From Hyphomicrobium sp. MC1 (GTDB lineage: Bacteria; Pseudomonadota; Alphaproteobacteria; Rhizobiales; Hyphomicrobiaceae), in assembly GCF_000253295.1 (NCBI RefSeq), contig NC_015717.1:558001-622000 (forward strand): 64,000 bases of DNA. The letters run 5' to 3'. Position numbers and translations under genes: made by a program. How positions within the stretch are numbered: position 1 is the first letter of the stretch; every line of letters starts with the position of its first letter. This document shows, piece by piece, positions 8,018 through 15,495 of this stretch. Below the pieces are notes generated by a model. That model was not told the DNA's origin and ran no database searches. It saw only the letters and a list, made by a program, of their open reading frames with translations.

Positions 8018-9790
8018 ATGTCAAGTTTCGAGGGGGCAGAGGCAGTGGATCGCCAGCGCACGATGTGGACCTGGTGGGCGACTTTGACGGAGCGACCGTG
8101 GTTGCCGTCACTGGCGCTTCTGGCGCTGTGTGCCGTCGTCTATTTGCCGGGTCTCGTGCGCCTGCCGCCCGTCGATCGCACGGAAATCATTTGGTCGGAG
8201 ACGACCCGGGCAATGGTCGACCGCGGCGACTGGACGAGCCCGCGGTTTGGCGACGTCGTGCACCAATATCGCCCGATCGGCACGTTCTGGGCACAAGGTG
8301 CGGCGCGATGGCTGGCGGGACCAGCGCATGATCGCGACATTACCGTCTATCGCATTCCGTCGTTTCTGGCGGTGACGTTGGCAGTCCTCGCGCTGTTTTG
8401 GCTGGCGCGCGGATTGGTTGGAGCGGAGACCGCGCTGATTGCGTCGGCGCTGTTTGCGGTTGCGCCGTTGACGGTGCTCGTCTCGCAACTTGCCATTGCC
8501 GAGGGGCTGTCGCTGTTACCTGCGACGGTGGCGATGCTGGCGCTCGCGCGCATTTATACCAATGAGGAAGAGCCGATCGGAACGGCGCTGCTGTTCTGGG
8601 TCGCGGTCGGTATCGGTATTCTCATTAATGCGCTTCTGGTTCCGATCCTTGTTCTGGCGACGCTGATCGCGCTTTACGTTTTTGATCGCGAACTATCTTG
8701 GCTGAAGCGGTTACGCCCGGTCCTTGGCGTGCCGATAGCGCTGGTGCTCGGCGCGCCCTGGTTGTTGGTGCGTGCGCATCAGGACGGCGTGGCGTTTTCG
8801 GGTCTGAGCTGGAGGGAGTTTCTTGCCGCGCTCGGCGGTGCGCAGGACATGAAGCTTCGCGCTTTTCCCGGCACGTTTGTTCTGGCGCTGTTGCTTGGTT
8901 TCATCCCTGGAACGATGCTGCTCGGTACCGCCGTCAAACGGTTCTGGGCCGAACGCGAGCAACAGCGATTGCCGCGTTTCCTGCTCGCCTGGGTCATCGG
9001 ATACCTGATTTATCTCGAAGCGCTGTCATCGAAGCCCGGCACCTACATGGTGCAGACGATGTTTCCGGCACTGGCGCTCGCTGTGGCGATGGTCGTGACG
9101 AGTGAGCGGGGCGACGGCAAGCAGCCCGAATGGAGCGGCTTCTGGATCTGGCCGACCGCGCTCGCGGCGCTGCCGTTGGCGATTTTCGCAGCTATCTATG
9201 CCTTCGTCGGCGAGCTGCCGGGCCTTGTCGCCATGGTCCTTATCGCCATCATCGCGTCGCTCTTCATCTGGACCGGCCAGCTTGGCCGTGAGGGGCATTT
9301 GCGGCGCTGGGCCGCGGTGGGCGTTTCCGCGCTCGGACTGTTCGGAGTGACGCTGCTGGGCGTCGTGCTGCCCAGCATCGACAGGATCTGGCCGGCGCAG
9401 ATGATCGCGACGGCCATTGCCGCCTGTCCGAAGCAGGATGCGGTCATGATCGGGTATCGCGAACCGTCGGGCCGGTTTCTTCTCGACATTCCGCCCGACC
9501 GGCAAACGCCGGATGCATTGGCTGAGCGTTTTGCAGCCAATACACCGACGTTGTCGATTGTCGAAGACCGGTGGGCGAAACGGACGAACTGGGCGCTTCA
9601 GTCAAAATCGCAAGAACGCCTGGCGCAGCCCACGGGATGTGTTTCGGCTTACAACGTGATGCGCGGCTGCCCGCTCTATTTTCGCATTTATTCGCCTAAC
9701 CCCGCGGAACCCTGCACCATGCCGGCGGCGTTTTCCTGTTCCGAGAAGACGGCGCCTATCGGCTTCGAGAAATCAGGCGACTGCGACTGA
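8018..9790 (+). CDS. ArnT/PMT-like membrane glycosyltransferase
   Basis: An integral membrane protein of about 590 residues with roughly a dozen hydrophobic segments and a soluble C-terminal domain. The first large loop carries VDRTEIIWSETTRAMVDRGDW, which corresponds to the acidic catalytic loop of ArnT-type glycosyltransferases (usually DEARYAE), followed by VHQYRPIGTFW. Such enzymes move a sugar from a polyprenyl carrier onto lipid or protein at the outer face of the inner membrane. The ATG at 8018 is used here; a GTG at 8045 behind AGGGGG is an equally good start. Acceptor and donor are unknown. It is divergent from pyrE. Confidence 0.78.
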   Translation: MSSFEGAEAVDRQRTMWTWWATLTERPWLPSLALLALCAVVYLPGLVRLPPVDRTEIIWSETTRAMVDRGDWTSPRFGDVVHQYRPIGTFWAQGAARWLAGPAHDRDITVYRIPSFLAVTLAVLALFWLARGLVGAETALIASALFAVAPLTVLVSQLAIAEGLSLLPATVAMLALARIYTNEEEPIGTALLFWVAVGIGILINALLVPILVLATLIALYVFDRELSWLKRLRPVLGVPIALVLGAPWLLVRAHQDGVAFSGLSWREFLAALGGAQDMKLRAFPGTFVLALLLGFIPGTMLLGTAVKRFWAEREQQRLPRFLLAWVIGYLIYLEALSSKPGTYMVQTMFPALALAVAMVVTSERGDGKQPEWSGFWIWPTALAALPLAIFAAIYAFVGELPGLVAMVLIAIIASLFIWTGQLGREGHLRRWAAVGVSALGLFGVTLLGVVLPSIDRIWPAQMIATAIAACPKQDAVMIGYREPSGRFLLDIPPDRQTPDALAERFAANTPTLSIVEDRWAKRTNWALQSKSQERLAQPTGCVSAYNVMRGCPLYFRIYSPNPAEPCTMPAAFSCSEKTAPIGFEKSGDCD

Positions 9791-9878
9791 AGTACCGAAT
9801 ATCCGGGCCGGAAGCCCCTGCGCAGAGGGCGGCTGCGGTGTTATATAACCGACAGATCAACCGAGGATTGTTTCAAAA

Positions 9879-10580
9879 ATGTTCAACCCGGAACGCCCAC
9901 CCGAGATTGTCGCCCAGCGTTGGCTGAACTCGGATTCAAAGCGCACGTTGAAAGCCGAGAAGGGCAAAGTCATCGTCGTTGCCGTTTGGCAGCTCGTCTG
10001 TCCGGGCTCGCAGAAATTCGGCCTGCCGCAGGCGATGCGCCTGCGCGGAGCGTTCGAAGAGAACGAAGTGGCGGTCTTTGGACTTCACATGCCGTTCGAG
10101 CGGCTCGACGAGCAGACGCCGGAGAAGGTCGAAGCCTATCTGAACGAGAACGGCATCACCATTCCGGTTGCGCTCGACAAGCCGAACGGCGACGGTTTGC
10201 CGGAGACGATGAAGGCCTATGAACTGCAAGGCACGCCTGCGCTGCTGCTGTTCGATCGGCAGGGGCGCCTGCGCCGGCACTATCTCGGTGCGGTCGATGA
10301 TTTTCGCCTTGGCGCCGAAGTGATGGCGCTGTTGATCGAGGATAAGGACAGCCCGCGCGAGATGTCGATTGCACTCGAGCGCAAGCTTGCGGCGGCGCTC
10401 GTCGATCCGGAAGCGCATCACCATCATGAGCATGGCGACGAATGTGGCTGCGGACACGATCATAGCCACGACCATGGACATGACCATGATCACCATCATC
10501 ACGGGCATGATCACGACCACGATCATGGCGTTGCGCACGGGCTTCCTGGCCATGTGCATGGCCCGGATTGCAAGCACTGA
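9879..10580 (+). CDS. thioredoxin-fold (redoxin) protein with histidine-rich tail
   Basis: Residues 1-170 form a thioredoxin/AhpC-TSA-like domain: VIVVAVWQLVCPGS with one cysteine in place of a CxxC pair, VAVFGLHMPFE, and the cis-proline segment ELQGTPALLLFDRQG. From about residue 179 to the end comes a tail of alternating His and Asp/Gly containing three cysteines (ECGCGHDH and GPDCKH), which should bind metal such as zinc, nickel or copper. No signal peptide is seen, so it is probably cytoplasmic. Its stop overlaps the start of the FNT transporter gene, implying translational coupling. The function is unknown. Confidence 0.75.
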   Translation: MFNPERPPEIVAQRWLNSDSKRTLKAEKGKVIVVAVWQLVCPGSQKFGLPQAMRLRGAFEENEVAVFGLHMPFERLDEQTPEKVEAYLNENGITIPVALDKPNGDGLPETMKAYELQGTPALLLFDRQGRLRRHYLGAVDDFRLGAEVMALLIEDKDSPREMSIALERKLAAALVDPEAHHHHEHGDECGCGHDHSHDHGHDHDHHHHGHDHDHDHGVAHGLPGHVHGPDCKH

Positions 10581-11482
10581 TGGCAGCTAAACCTCCGAAA
10601 GACGAGGTGGAGACCGCGCAGGAGGAAAAACCCTCCAAATCGAACGATCCGTCGCCGGGCTCCGGACTTAGCCGCAAGGAGAAGCAGCAGGTCCGCGAAG
10701 GCGTGCGCCATCGCCCGGCGGTCGTCTATGAGATCATCCGCGTGCAGGGCGAGATCGAGCTTCGGCGGCCGGTTTCGGCGCTGTGGTGGTCGGGCGTGGC
10801 CGCGGGCATTTCGATCGGCTTTTCGTTTCTGACGGAAGCGGCGATTGCCGCGCATCTGCCCGCAGGTGGATCGAGCGAGGTTATTGCCAAGCTCGGATAT
10901 GCCGTCGGCTTCCTGATTGTCATTCTCGGGCATCAACAGCTTTTTACCGAAAACGTGCTGACGGCCGTTCTGCCGATCATGGCGCGCAAGCAGCTGCACT
11001 GGGTTTTGCGGATGGTGCGCCTGTGGGGCATCGTGCTCGCGGCGAACATCGTCGGCTGTTTGATCTTCGCGATGGCGATGGCCTTCCTGCCGATCGTGCC
11101 GGCCGCCGTCGCGACGGCGATGAGCGAGATCGTCGGCAGGGTCATGGCCAATACACCTGGCGAGATGTTCGCCAAGGGCATCGGCGCGGGGTGGATCATC
11201 GCGGCGCTCGTCTGGATCTTGTCATCGACGGAGCACGTCGAGTTTCTGATCATCACTCTGCTGACGTATCTAATCGCGCTGTTCGGCTTTACGCACATTG
11301 TCGCCGGAAGCGCGGAAGCGATCTACGGCGTGCTGACGGGCACCACGACGCTTGAGAATGCGGTGTTCCGTTTCTTCATGCCGACGCTGGCAGGCAATGT
11401 TTTTGGCGGTACCGTTCTGTTTTCGGTGCTGAGCTACGCGCAGGTTCGCGAGGAAATCTACGCCGATCCGGACGGGAAATAG
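10580..11482 (+). CDS. formate/nitrite (FNT) family transporter
   Basis: A 300-residue membrane protein with a charged cytoplasmic N-terminus of about 65 residues followed by six hydrophobic segments, the plan of the YfdC-type branch of the FNT family. Recognisable parts are GHQQLFTENVLTAVLP in the second helix region, WGIVLAANIVGCLIF, and GFTHIVAGSAEAIYG near the end. FNT proteins form pentameric channels for small monovalent anions such as formate, nitrite or hydrosulfide; the substrate here cannot be read from sequence. The start ATG overlaps the preceding stop (TGATG). Confidence 0.88.
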   Translation: MAAKPPKDEVETAQEEKPSKSNDPSPGSGLSRKEKQQVREGVRHRPAVVYEIIRVQGEIELRRPVSALWWSGVAAGISIGFSFLTEAAIAAHLPAGGSSEVIAKLGYAVGFLIVILGHQQLFTENVLTAVLPIMARKQLHWVLRMVRLWGIVLAANIVGCLIFAMAMAFLPIVPAAVATAMSEIVGRVMANTPGEMFAKGIGAGWIIAALVWILSSTEHVEFLIITLLTYLIALFGFTHIVAGSAEAIYGVLTGTTTLENAVFRFFMPTLAGNVFGGTVLFSVLSYAQVREEIYADPDGK

Positions 11483-11553
11483 CCGTCCGACTTTCTTGTG
11501 CCACCCGAATCACGTTTCTCTCCGCTCTACAAGTCGAGAGCGGAGAGAGGCTC

Positions 11554-12537
11554 ATGGTCGAGCGGGTTGGTGGAAGGCAGGGGAACGGCGTAGCCGGGCG
11601 GCTTGCGGAACGCGAGACGAATGCGTCCGGGAAAAGCCCTCCACGCGCGCGAGCCAAGGCCGCCGCGACCGGTCGGCTCCGCGAAGCAGAGTCGGCCACG
11701 GCAAACAAGAAAGTCATCGCGCTGGTCTATGACTTCGACGGCACGCTGTCGCCGAAGCCGATGCAGGAATATGCGTTCCTACCGAAGCTCGGCATCGAGC
11801 CGAAAGAGTTCTGGTCCGAGTGCACGCGCATCGCCAAGGCGGAGCGCGCCGACGCCCTGATCACTTACATGCACCTGATGTACAAGAAGGCGAAGGAGAA
11901 GAACGTCCGCATCGATCGCGCCGATCTCGTCGCCCAGGGCAAGACGGTCGAACTGTATCCCGGCGTCGAGGCATGGTTCGACGCGATGCACGCCTATGTG
12001 AAGAAGCGCGCGGGCGACGCGGAAATCTCGGTGAAGCATTATCTCGTGTCGTCAGGGCTGACGGAGATCATCGAGGGCACGAAGATTTATCGGCACTTCG
12101 CCAACGTGTTCGCGAGCGAATATTGGTTCGACGCTTACGACCTGCCGTTTCCGAAGCGCGTGATTTCCGATACCGGCAAGACGCAGTTTCTGTTTCGCAT
12201 CAACAAGGGCATCGAGGATCTCGGCCGCAGCATCAACATGCACATGCCCGAGGAGGAGCGGCCCATTCCGTTTTCGAACTTCATCTATTTCGGCGACGGC
12301 GACACGGACGTGCCGTCGATGGCGCTTCTGAAAAAGAACGGCGGCCACGCGATTGCGGTGCACGGGGCGGACGAGAGCGAGACGAAGTGCATCGAGCTTT
12401 TCAAGGCCGGGCGCTGCGATTTCTACGCCAGCGCCGATTACCGCAAAGGCTCCGACTTATGGAAGCGGACGTGCCTGCTTCTTGATCGCATCATCGCGGA
12501 TGTGAAAGTGCAGGAAGAGGCGCGGGGGTTGGGTTAG
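11554..12537 (+). CDS. HAD-family phosphatase
   Basis: A HAD-superfamily hydrolase with motif I VYDFDGTLSPKP (about residue 58), motif II in YLVSSGLTE, and motif IV FGDGDTDVPSM. The insert between motifs I and II is long and helical, as in phosphoserine-phosphatase-like members that carry a C1 cap. The first 50 residues are basic and low in complexity with no family similarity; nevertheless the ATG used has a strong site (GGAGAGAGG) upstream. The substrate is unknown. The gene stands alone between the FNT gene and a palindromic repeat. Confidence 0.82.
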   Translation: MVERVGGRQGNGVAGRLAERETNASGKSPPRARAKAAATGRLREAESATANKKVIALVYDFDGTLSPKPMQEYAFLPKLGIEPKEFWSECTRIAKAERADALITYMHLMYKKAKEKNVRIDRADLVAQGKTVELYPGVEAWFDAMHAYVKKRAGDAEISVKHYLVSSGLTEIIEGTKIYRHFANVFASEYWFDAYDLPFPKRVISDTGKTQFLFRINKGIEDLGRSINMHMPEEERPIPFSNFIYFGDGDTDVPSMALLKKNGGHAIAVHGADESETKCIELFKAGRCDFYASADYRKGSDLWKRTCLLLDRIIADVKVQEEARGLG

Positions 12538-12550
12538 GAAACCTCTCTTC

Positions 12551-12642
12551 GTCATCCCGGCGAAGGCCGGGATCCAGCCAAATATTGAAAAAATTAGAAA
12601 TCGATTGGCTTGCCTGGACCCCGACCTGCGTCGGGGTGACGG
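12551..12642. repeat. composite palindromic repeat element
   Basis: The left half is GTCATCCCGGCGAAGGCCGG running into GATCCAG; the right half starts CTGGACCCCGAC and ends GTCGGGGTGACGG. Each half forms its own hairpin and the two halves are inverted relative to each other around a 36-base spacer, like a bacterial interspersed mosaic element. Related copies occur at 7350, 19983 and 36956. Confidence 0.8.
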
Positions 12643-12664
12643 TGTTGAGTTTTGACTACTTCAA

Positions 12665-12793
12665 TTAACGCCCCTCGATCTTGATGCCCGGCAGATCGAC
12701 TTTCACTTTCGTCTGGTTCGCGTCCCAGAGGAGATAGCCGAGGACGACGACAGCGACGGCAAGTATTCCGATCATGACTGATTTGGTGTCCAC
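12665..12793 (-). CDS. 42-residue single-span membrane protein
   Basis: A short gene with a GTG start, preceded by AGGAG at nine bases. The product has a hydrophobic stretch (about residues 7-22, MIGILAVAVVVLGYLLW) and a short polar tail ending in KVDLPGIKIEGR. One membrane span with a periplasmic or cytoplasmic tail is predicted. An internal ATG at 12775 would shorten it by six residues. It stands alone between the composite repeat and the duplicated secreted-protein unit. Similar tiny membrane proteins with a final amphipathic strand occur in Rhizobiales, but no function is known to me. Confidence 0.6.
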   Translation of the reverse strand: MDTKSVMIGILAVAVVVLGYLLWDANQTKVKVDLPGIKIEGR

Positions 12794-12916
12794 AGGCTGC
12801 GTCTCCTGAAGCTTTCTGATTTCAACCGTTGACGCATCAATCGCCTTGGCGGCGGTGTGGTGTCAAGTGCGCGGCGTGACGATCGTTTTTCTCGACGGCT
12901 TCTGTTGCGCGCAAAC

Positions 12917-12946
12917 AAAAACGGCCCCGTGCAAGGGCGGGGCCGT
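12917..12946 (-). terminator. terminator of secreted-protein gene, copy 1
   Basis: On the minus strand ACGGCCCCG pairs with CGGGGCCGT around an 8-base loop and is followed by a short T-run. It lies 37 bases after the stop of the gene that begins at 13388. Confidence 0.85.
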
Positions 12947-12983
12947 CGAAACTTTCGTGTGTGCTTCGCACGTTCAGATTACA

Positions 12984-13388
12984 TCAGTAGCAGACCCACA
13001 CGAAGCGGCCATAGTACGGCGACCAGCGCCAGCAGGTGCCAACACCGTAGGCCCACCAGCGGCCACCCCAATAACGGCCGCGACCACCGTACCAGCGACC
13101 ACCGCGCCAGTAACGGCCACCACGCCAGGCACGGCCACCGCGCCAGTATCGTCCGCCGCGCCAGGCACGCCCGCCGTTCCAGTGGCGCCCGCCGCCGCGG
13201 AAATGCCGTCCGCCGCGGAACCCGCCACCACGAAATCCGCCACCGCCTCGTCTCACTTGGTCGATGCCGTTGTGCTCAGCCGCTTGCGTGCGGAGAGCCG
13301 AGTTTGCGAAATTTGGTTGAGCTTCGGCAATGAGCGGCATCGACAACGCCGTCATCATCGCCATCACATATACAATTATGCGTCTCAT
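12984..13388 (-). CDS. secreted Gly/Arg/Trp-rich repeat protein, copy 1
   Basis: A 134-residue protein with a clear signal peptide (MRRIIVYVMAMMTALSMPLIAEA). The mature part begins with about 25 ordinary residues and then turns into repeats of the type GGRxWRGGRYWRGG, ending in a distinct module WWAYGVGTCWRWSPYYGRFVWVCY with two cysteines. It is strongly basic and aromatic. Translation starts at an ATG behind AAGGAG, with a stress-type promoter about 70 bases further upstream and its own terminator. The paralogue at 13838 shares the signal peptide and C-terminal module but has histidine-rich repeats. Function unknown; a wall-, surface- or metal-associated protein is possible. Confidence 0.75.
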   Translation of the reverse strand: MRRIIVYVMAMMTALSMPLIAEAQPNFANSALRTQAAEHNGIDQVRRGGGGFRGGGFRGGRHFRGGGRHWNGGRAWRGGRYWRGGRAWRGGRYWRGGRWYGGRGRYWGGRWWAYGVGTCWRWSPYYGRFVWVCY

Positions 13389-13455
13389 TGTGGCTCCTTG
13401 GTTTTATTTGGGGCGCAATCGAAGTGACCAAGGCTGATAAGACCGGTGATCGCTC

Positions 13456-13480
13456 AACGGCGTTTATCCGCCGTAGTTCT
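13456..13480 (-). promoter_or_regulatory. EcfG-type promoter, copy 1
   Basis: On the minus strand AGAAC is followed after 16 bases by CGTT, close to the alphaproteobacterial general stress consensus GGAAC-N16/17-CGTT. It lies about 70 bases before the ATG at 13388. One mismatch in the -35 element makes it weaker than copy 2. Confidence 0.55.
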
Positions 13481-13766
13481 TTAAATTTAATAGCACGATT
13501 ACCTCGGGCTGAATGCGCGAGTGTGTAAATCGAGCGGCCGATTTCGACGTGAATTTCGTTAAGAAAATATCGTCATTGCAGCGCGATATGATGTTGTGAT
13601 GCATCAAATTCCGAATAAGCGGCGAAGGAAGCCACGACTGGCGCGGGCTGCCGCTTCTTTCCGGCGCCGCTCAACAAAGTCACGGCGATGATCTCGCAGT
13701 TCGAGAAAGACCTTGATCTCGATATGTGGTGAATGGCCGGTACAGGTCGCTCATCATAGTGGCGCG

Positions 13767-13799
13767 AAAAAAAAAAACGGCCCTGCGTGAGCAGGGCCG
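13767..13799 (-). terminator. terminator of secreted-protein gene, copy 2
   Basis: On the minus strand CGGCCCTGC pairs with GCAGGGCCG over a 4-base loop and is followed by a run of eleven T. It begins 38 bases after the stop of the gene starting at 14209. Confidence 0.9.
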
Positions 13800-13837
13800 T
13801 CGAAACGTTCATGCGTGCTTCGCACGTTCAGGTGACG

Positions 13838-14209
13838 TCAGTAGCAGACCCACACGAAGCGGTCATAGTACGGCGACCAGCGCCAGCACGAACCGACGCC
13901 ATAGGCCCACCAGCGTCCACGCCACCAGCGACGGTGACCATGCCAGTGGCCGCGACGCCAATGACGTCCCGCCCAGTGACGACCGCCACGCCAATGGTGA
14001 CCACGCCAATGACCACGATGGCCCCAGTGGCGTCCGCCGCGGAAGTGATGGCCGCGAAAACCGCGATGGCCGCGGAAGTGATGACCGCCGCCATGATGTC
14101 TGCCGAAGTGGTGACCGCCGCCGTGATGGCCTCCGTGTCTCGCTTCGGCGATGACCGGCACTGCCATGGCCGTCATCAACGCCATCACGAATATGATTAT
14201 GCGTTTCAT
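13838..14209 (-). CDS. secreted Gly/His/Arg/Trp-rich repeat protein, copy 2
   Basis: A 123-residue protein with the signal peptide MKRIIIFVMALMTAMAVPVIAEA. The mature part is built almost only of His, Gly, Arg and Trp in units such as GHHGGGHHF and HWRGHHWRGG, and ends in WWAYGVGSCWRWSPYYDRFVWVCY, nearly the same module as copy 1. The start at 14209 is preceded by AAGGAG at five bases and aligns with the start of copy 1. The many histidines suggest metal binding, which copy 1 has largely replaced with Arg/Tyr/Trp. It is preceded by a consensus EcfG promoter. Function unknown. Confidence 0.75.
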   Translation of the reverse strand: MKRIIIFVMALMTAMAVPVIAEARHGGHHGGGHHFGRHHGGGHHFRGHRGFRGHHFRGGRHWGHRGHWRGHHWRGGRHWAGRHWRRGHWHGHRRWWRGRWWAYGVGSCWRWSPYYDRFVWVCY

Positions 14210-14869
14210 TGTGGCTCCTTGGGTATTTTTCAGGGGTGCGACTGAAGCGTCGTATACCGACATGATCGGTATCCGCTCAACGGCGTTCATCCGCTGCAGT
14301 TCCACAAAACGGATGCACGATTAACTGGGGATGAACCGCAGTGGGAAAATGCACGTGATGCGACGGATTCCGGCTGCGGGTCCGTTATGCAAAATCCCGG
14401 AATTTTATGTGCATCGCGAAGCTGTGTGCTGCATCAGATACCAAAGAGCCGACGGAAGGAACCGCGATTTGCGCCGCCGCTAAAGGTGCATTCAGAGCCT
14501 CTCGTCGGGAGTGAAATTTCGTCATGGCTCGTCGGTCTGCGCTTGGATGGGAGCGCCCGTCAAAGGCATGCAACGGCTGTGCAGCTGCGTCTTATGGTGC
14601 GCATGTCGACCGAGTTCGACCGAAGCTGGAGAAAATCGCAATCATGGCCGTCCGAAAGTGCAATTGAAACGATAGGGCTCGCGCCGTCGAAACATACTTG
14701 CGAACTGACGTCATCGGCATCTGCGTTTAAAAATAAACTCAAATGCAGGAAATTGATTTAGCGCAGTGTAGTAAGGGTTTGTGCAGCGTACCTAAGGCAT
14801 GAATAGCCGATTACGGTCAGGAAATCGCGACGGGGATAGCCTTCGAGGGAAGGATAGGGACGTATCGCC
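14210..14869. other. intergenic stretch without a convincing gene
   Basis: It contains the leader and EcfG-type promoter of the gene to the left (14279-14303), the rest of the duplicated upstream segment to about 14485, then about 380 bases of lower G+C in which I see no supported gene. A frame on the plus strand at 14387-14761 has no recognisable similarity, no good start site and a composition unlike its neighbours. The promoter of the gene at 14870 should lie at the right end. Confidence 0.55.
14279..14303 (-). promoter_or_regulatory. EcfG-type promoter, copy 2
   Basis: On the minus strand GGAAC-N16-CGTT matches the general stress response promoter of alphaproteobacteria exactly. It lies 70 bases before the ATG at 14209, and copy 1 has the same element at the same distance. 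Confidence 0.65.
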
Positions 14870-15412
14870 ATGATCTCTTCGCTGCCCATAGATACCATCA
14901 CAAGGTCCATTGTTTTTCGCTTTGCCATGACGGCTTTCGTCGCGGCCGCGCTTCTTATTCCGCGCGCGGTTCACGCCGACGAATTGGATTGCACCACGCC
15001 GACGCCGCAGGTGATTTCGCAATTGTTCGATAGCTGGAATTCGGCTGTCGCGTCCGGATCAGCGGACAAGCTTGCAAATTTCTATGCGGATGATGCGACG
15101 TTGATCCCCGCGAAAGCGTCGGCCCCGCTGGTCGGAAAAGACGCCATTCGGAATTTTTACGCCGGACTGCTCGCCCGGCATCCGCAGCCGGTCGTTGTCA
15201 AGATGACTGTGACGCCGGGATGCAATTCGGCTGTCGCGAGTGGCTTCATTCTCTATCGCGTGACCGGTGCTCGTAAGGGCACGCGCGATTTGTTGGGTGG
15301 GCCGTTTGCCGCCGAGTTCGCGCTGCAGAACGGGAACTGGCGGATCGTGAAGCATACGCTCGGCGGCGACGAGAGAAAGCTCGATCAGCCGCTTGAAAGC
15401 TCAATGCTTTAA
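14870..15412 (+). CDS. secreted SnoaL-like/DUF4440-type protein
   Basis: A 180-residue protein with an N-terminal signal peptide ending near RAVHA-DELDC. The rest has the NTF2-like cone fold pattern of the SgcJ/EcaC group: an initial helix VISQLFDSWNSAVASGSADKL, then ANFYADDATLIPAKA, a GKDAIRNFYAGLL helix, and three closing strands with GGPFAAEFALQNGNWRIVKHTLG. Members are often small periplasmic proteins of unknown role. AGGG lies upstream of the start; an internal ATG at 14927 would also leave a usable signal peptide. Confidence 0.7.
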   Translation: MISSLPIDTITRSIVFRFAMTAFVAAALLIPRAVHADELDCTTPTPQVISQLFDSWNSAVASGSADKLANFYADDATLIPAKASAPLVGKDAIRNFYAGLLARHPQPVVVKMTVTPGCNSAVASGFILYRVTGARKGTRDLLGGPFAAEFALQNGNWRIVKHTLGGDERKLDQPLESSML

Positions 15413-15495
15413 CGGCCGCATCGCCCCGCTTGCTGTGCGTGTAACGCACTCGTTGCTCCATGCGAATGCCTTTCAAGGCTTTGCATGGAGCGGAC

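Larger units (their letters stand above)
12917..13663 (-). repeat. tandem duplication, copy 1
   Basis: This segment and the one at 13767-14485 are homologous along their length: terminator, 3' untranslated bases, coding region ends, ATG with AAGGAG, leader, promoter and about 180 bases upstream of the promoter. Spacing is kept almost exactly (stop to terminator 37 against 38 bases; upstream homology ending about 275 bases before each ATG). The direct repeat is diverged, most strongly in the middle of the coding region. Confidence 0.8.
13389..13837. other. gap between the duplicated genes
   Basis: Reading leftward it holds the leader and stress-type promoter of copy 1 (13456-13480), an upstream homologous stretch to about 13663, then the terminator and 3' end of copy 2 (from 13767). 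Short frames here are not convincing genes. On the minus strand a frame ends ...RGFLRRLFGI at 13604, matching a similar ending at 14434. Confidence 0.6.
13767..14485 (-). repeat. tandem duplication, copy 2
   Basis: Second copy of the unit described at 12917-13663, in the same orientation. The outermost matching bases upstream are GCATCAGATACCAAAGAGCC in this copy against GCATCAAATTCCGAATAAGC in copy 1, at the same distance from the ATG. Confidence 0.8.

Noticed and set aside
12984..14209. Possible CRISPR array or minisatellite
   Set aside because: Repeat units are short, irregular and in frame within two signal-peptide genes; there are no uniform repeats with unique spacers and no cas genes.
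12846..14245. Thr/Ala/Pro- and His-rich plus-strand frames across the duplicated units
   Set aside because: They are antisense to signal-peptide genes with good ribosome-binding sites, promoters and terminators; their repeats only mirror those genes.
14387..14761. 124-residue plus-strand frame in the gap before the SnoaL-like gene
   Set aside because: No ribosome-binding site, no similarity, low G+C and overlap with the duplicated promoter upstream segment.
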